Notes under the pieces: generated by a model | The model's input: only the letters and a program-made list of their open reading frames with translations | Database searches by the model: none | What the model was told of the DNA's origin: nothing | Assembly: GCA_964585925.1 (NCBI GenBank) | Contig: CAZPFS010000014.1 | Location: 1-42,761, forward strand | Source of the DNA: JAAZLS01 sp964585925 | GTDB lineage: Bacteria > Bacillota > Dethiobacteria > DTU022 | DNA: 42,761 bases | Direction of reading: 5' to 3' | Part shown: positions 39,988 through 42,761 of the stretch, in pieces | How positions within the stretch are numbered: the stretch's first letter is position 1 | Layout of the letters: every line of letters begins with the position of its first letter | Position numbers and translations under genes: made by a program

Positions 39988-41202
39988 TTAGATTTTGATC
40001 CAGTTTTTTTCTATCCCTTTTGCCAGTATGAAGCCGGCTACAAAGGCTACCGCCGGGTTTGTGGCCAGTGACAGGGCCGCCACAAAAAATATCAGAAATA
40101 TTTCACTTCGCGGTCCTGGAACAGGAGTTCCCTTTTTTTGTTCTTCGTCCACAGGAGCGCGGCCGTTCTCCTGTTTTTTCCCTTGTTTGATCTTTACTGC
40201 CGAGGCAAGATCCACTCCGCTGTAAAAAAGAAGACAGCCCAAGGCAGCTCTGGGGATCAGGGCAAATACCTTTGCACTGTCTCCGCCCAAAAAAAGGCCG
40301 AACAGCAGAAGCACCAGTCCGATCACAAAAGAAGTATTCCTCGTTCTGCCGCCAAACCGGTAATGAGCAGACACCCCGCCGCTGCCGTGACACATCATAT
40401 AGCCGCCAAAAAAAGAAGCCAGCAGGTTGGCGCCCCCCATGGTCAGACACAGATTCCGATCCGTGACCCGTGCCGCCCGGCTGCCATAAAGTTCATGTGA
40501 AATAGCTGTGGTAACCAGAACCGCATTGGCCAGCGTCAAAGGCAGCTGCGGCAGAACCGCCAGAAAAAAACCCCGGTTAAAATCGGCCACCGCCGGCAGA
40601 GTGAGGCTGGGAAGGTGCAATCCGATAGAAACGGAAGGCAAAACGGTACCCGGGTGCAGCAGGAAATTCAAGATAATACCCACCAGTACCCCCACTATCG
40701 CCGCCGGAAAACGCCTGCTCTTCAGCAGTGGCAGCATGATTATCAATACGGCCCAGCCCAAAAAAGGATCTTCGGCGATCATCTTCACCCCCAATATGGC
40801 CAGCGACAGCCCCAATCCGGCTTGGATGCCGCCCACCACCCCGGAGGGTGTAACCCGGGCCAGGTAATCAATAAGACCGGTAAAACCAAATATCAGCAGC
40901 GCCGCCCCAATAATAAGGCCCGCAGCAGCTATCTCGCCCGGAGTGAGCCCATAGGCAAGCACGGCCGCCGAAGCTACTTTCATCGGCTGCACCGCCATGG
41001 GTATATGGTAAAACCAGCCGCAGAAGACGTAAAACAGGCCAAACCCGGTAAATATACTGGCCGGGTTGAAGCCGGCCACATTAATCGCTCCCAAGACATA
41101 GGGAAGAAAGGTGCCCAGATCTCCAATTGATCCGGAAAATTCTCCTAATACGTTAAGCTTTCCCCGATTTGTAGCCGGAACATTGCTCTCGAGTCCTTTC
41201 AC
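39988..41202 (-). CDS. MOT1-type molybdate/sulfate transporter family protein
   Basis: A 404-residue membrane protein with about 11 hydrophobic helices of the MOT1 (putative sulfate/molybdate permease) family. Characteristic runs are FSGSIGDLGTFLPYVLG at the N-terminus and LPLTLANAVLVTTAISHELYG, and GGANLLASFFGGYMMCHGSGG in the middle. No STAS domain is present, which separates it from SulP. A cytoplasmic charged loop (IKQGKKQENGRAPVDEEQKK region) precedes the last helices. The start is a GTG with AGGAGTG about 10 nt upstream. The substrate oxyanion is not predictable. It ends 6 nt from the RAYT unit. No molybdenum cofactor genes or Moco riboswitch are seen. Confidence 0.88.
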   Translation of the reverse strand: MKGLESNVPATNRGKLNVLGEFSGSIGDLGTFLPYVLGAINVAGFNPASIFTGFGLFYVFCGWFYHIPMAVQPMKVASAAVLAYGLTPGEIAAAGLIIGAALLIFGFTGLIDYLARVTPSGVVGGIQAGLGLSLAILGVKMIAEDPFLGWAVLIIMLPLLKSRRFPAAIVGVLVGIILNFLLHPGTVLPSVSIGLHLPSLTLPAVADFNRGFFLAVLPQLPLTLANAVLVTTAISHELYGSRAARVTDRNLCLTMGGANLLASFFGGYMMCHGSGGVSAHYRFGGRTRNTSFVIGLVLLLFGLFLGGDSAKVFALIPRAALGCLLFYSGVDLASAVKIKQGKKQENGRAPVDEEQKKGTPVPGPRSEIFLIFFVAALSLATNPAVAFVAGFILAKGIEKNWIKI

Positions 41203-41334
41203 TTTCAGATCACTCCTGTAAGTACTTTATACGGTACCCAATCTTATTCATCGCCGGCAGCCTTTTTCCCTTCCGCCGCTCTGGAGCAATCTTTCACCAC
41301 CCGACCAAAAATTCCAACCCATCTTTGAGGTTGA

Positions 41335-42555
41335 TCAGGATGATCCGGTTATAAAAAGATCCATCAACCGGTAGCCCTCCTCAACCACGACCCCGGAGCG
41401 GGCAGCTGCCTCTTCGGAAAAGGTTTGGCCCTGATTTTTAATTTTGGATTCGCCATTCCGGTAAATCAGGAACGGTACCGGATCCGAGGTATGGGTTCTC
41501 AGCGACAGCGGGGTGGCATGATCCGGCAAAAACATCAAGCTGTATTCTTCACCCCGTTGATCAAGCCCTTCTTTAAGCGCCTTGAGTACCTGTTGATCAA
41601 TCAGCTCTATCGATTTTATTTTTTGTTTTACCAGGGCCTGGTGGCTGCATTCGTCGGGAGCCTCTATATGTATAAACACCAGATCTGTTCCCTGATCGAG
41701 GGCTGTCAATGCAGCCCCGGCTTTACCCGCATAATTGGTGTGAATATTTCCGGTGGCCCCTTCAACCCGGATTATTTCCATTCCCGCAAACAAGGCGATT
41801 CCTTTGATCAAATCTATAGCCGAGATTACCGCCCCTTTCAAGCCGTATTTGTCATAAAACAGCGGCAGATCCGGTTTGGTTCCTTCTCCCCAGATCCAGA
41901 TGGAATTGGCCGGGTTCAAGCCCCTGTCAACCCTTTCCCGGTTTACCTCCCGGCCTTGCAGAAGGGGGTAGCTGTTTTTCATCAGGCTTGTTACTACCCG
42001 GCTGCCTTCACCGGAAGGCAGGTATGAAGAGATTTTTTTGTTTATGATGTCATGAGGCGGGATCAGCTTCCATCTCCCGGGGCCGCCCTCCCAGATCATC
42101 AGATGGCGGTAGCCGATTCCGGGATAAAACCTGATCTCTTCGCTACCCAGATGTTTGTTTACAACCGCGATAAGCCCTTTTGATTCCTCTGTAGAAATAT
42201 CTCCGGCACAGTAGTCCAGAAGTTGTTTGTTTTCATACGGCTCATCTGCAGACAGGGTAACCAGATTACAGCGGAAAGAAATATCGGTTTCTTTCATCCC
42301 TATGCCCATGCTGGCGGCCTCAAAGGGGGAGCGACCGTGGTAATATTTGCGGGGATTGTAGCCCAGTACAGAAAGGTTGGCCGTATCGCTTCCCGGCAAC
42401 ATTCCCGCAGGGACGGTCTGGACCAGGCCAACCAGCCCCCGCTCGGCAAGATCACTTGCTACCGGCAAATCGGCGCTCTGAAGCGGGGTCAGGTGATTCA
42501 ATTCTTCCACGGGATAATCCGCCATCCCGTCGCCCAAAACAATTACATATTTCAT
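41335..42555 (-). CDS. apgM: cofactor-independent phosphoglycerate mutase, archaeal type (ApgM)
   Basis: A 406-residue alkaline-phosphatase-superfamily enzyme. MKYVIVLGDGMADYP starts it with the metal-binding Asp9, the nucleophile is Ser56 in LPGSDTAN, and HIEAPDECSHQ and FLPDHATP carry other metal ligands. It interconverts 3- and 2-phosphoglycerate. One subgroup of this family has been proposed to act as a non-orthologous homoserine kinase because it is found near threonine genes; there is no threonine gene here to support that. AGGAGAAAA precedes the ATG. It is monocistronic, 132 bp before the transporter gene start. Confidence 0.92.
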   Translation of the reverse strand: MKYVIVLGDGMADYPVEELNHLTPLQSADLPVASDLAERGLVGLVQTVPAGMLPGSDTANLSVLGYNPRKYYHGRSPFEAASMGIGMKETDISFRCNLVTLSADEPYENKQLLDYCAGDISTEESKGLIAVVNKHLGSEEIRFYPGIGYRHLMIWEGGPGRWKLIPPHDIINKKISSYLPSGEGSRVVTSLMKNSYPLLQGREVNRERVDRGLNPANSIWIWGEGTKPDLPLFYDKYGLKGAVISAIDLIKGIALFAGMEIIRVEGATGNIHTNYAGKAGAALTALDQGTDLVFIHIEAPDECSHQALVKQKIKSIELIDQQVLKALKEGLDQRGEEYSLMFLPDHATPLSLRTHTSDPVPFLIYRNGESKIKNQGQTFSEEAAARSGVVVEEGYRLMDLFITGSS

Positions 42556-42586
42556 ATGTTTTCTCCTGTTCTGTATGTATTGAACG

Positions 42587-42655
42587 CTAATTCAACACCT
42601 TTGGTGATCGGCGGATAAACACAATTCGCCCTGGGGCTATATAAAAAAAGGACAT
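42587..42655 (-). CDS. possible 22-codon leader ORF upstream of apgM
   Basis: An ATG-started ORF with GGGAGG 6 nt upstream begins MSFFYIAPG and ends with LN and TAG, 32 nt before the apgM ATG. A TATAAT lies just before it, so it would be the first translated segment of the apgM message. It has no recognisable family, and the strong binding site is the main argument. It could be a chance ORF. Confidence 0.35.
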   Translation of the reverse strand: MSFFYIAPGRIVFIRRSPKVLN

Positions 42656-42673
42656 TTAAGGCCTCCCTCATAC

Positions 42674-42679
42674 ATTATA
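42674..42679 (-). promoter_or_regulatory. -10 element of apgM
   Basis: A perfect TATAAT on the minus strand, 119 nt before the apgM start. The only -35-like sequence is a T-run (TTTTTT) at 17 bp, so strength is unsure. The region beyond it to the window edge has GC-rich patches but no gene I can support. Confidence 0.45.
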
Positions 42680-42761
42680 GATTATCTGACCGCAAGAAAA
42701 AAGATCCCCCGTGATGGCAATTCCCCGGCCCCAGGGTCTCCTCATGGTTCACCTCTGCCGG

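Noticed and set aside
39988..41202. SulP-type sulfate permease
   Set aside because: No STAS domain and the N-terminal GDLGTFLPY signature fits the MOT1-type family.
42690..42761. GC-rich stretch at the window edge that recalled parts of a ydaO or other riboswitch
   Set aside because: Only a few short similarities, conserved core missing, and the 5' part lies outside the window.

Overview
The window looks like a chromosomal segment of an anaerobic Bacillota, most likely a clostridial lineage of the Desulfotomaculum/Peptococcaceae or Syntrophomonadales/Dethiobacter kind. The evidence is the dprA-topA-xerC-hslV-hslU-codY block (a Bacillota gene order), strong AGGAGG-type ribosome binding sites, and anaerobe-type families: ferredoxin, FmdE, a minimal SUF system, an iron-sulfur flavoprotein, radical-SAM glutamate 2,3-aminomutase, citramalate synthase, archaeal-type phosphoglycerate mutase and DUF3786. 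The species is not identifiable by eye. Most genes are on the minus strand. I saw no rRNA, tRNA, CRISPR array, prophage or classical insertion sequence.

Layout. 0.1-3.4 kb: minus-strand cluster of small genes (methyltransferase-like membrane protein, Cdd1-type helix-hairpin-helix protein, HEAT-like protein, heavy-metal-binding protein, YjbQ, alpha/beta hydrolase). 3.7-9.7 kb: an SfsA-DUF123 fusion, TypA, an EamA-type transporter and the PFL (UPF0210)/ACT (UPF0237) pair. 9.8-15.0 kb: GNAT, a small REP/MITE-like element, FmdE, NmrA-like reductase, ferredoxin, flavin reductase, iron-sulfur flavoprotein and SmsC-SmsB Fe-S assembly. 15.2-17.0 kb: a plus-strand transport unit made of a 23-codon leader ORF ending Trp-Trp-Tyr, a sodium:solute symporter and a 40-residue single-helix protein, closed by a perfect 20-bp-stem hairpin. 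17.1-25.6 kb: eam-dprA-topA-xerC-hslV-hslU-codY, without the trmFO found between topA and xerC in Bacillus. 25.7-28.5 kb: pantothenate genes (Rossmann-like DUF2520, panB, panC) behind a leader with an intrinsic terminator. 28.6-34.5 kb: cimA, a short MetE-like zinc protein and three tandem M42 aminopeptidases. 34.6-39.1 kb: UvrD-type helicase, DUF3786 protein and YifB. 39.1-40.0 kb: a REP-associated tyrosine transposase (RAYT) flanked by inverted REP copies. 40.0-42.7 kb: a MOT1-type transporter and ApgM.

How the parts may work together. Several units concern amino acid and nitrogen status: CodY, citramalate synthase (isoleucine entry), peptide turnover by M42 enzymes, a MetE-like protein, beta-glutamate synthesis and an ApgM-family enzyme once proposed as a homoserine kinase. 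The pantothenate operon lacks a recognisable panE, and its first gene is a plausible substitute. Redox and Fe-S genes sit together at 10-15 kb. The mobile component is the RAYT at 39 kb and the small element at 10.2 kb, which carries the same REP core.

Most worth following up: the leader ORF / symporter / 40-residue protein unit, the RAYT-REP pair, the pantothenate leader with its possible replacement enzyme, and the cimA-MetE-like-M42 operon.
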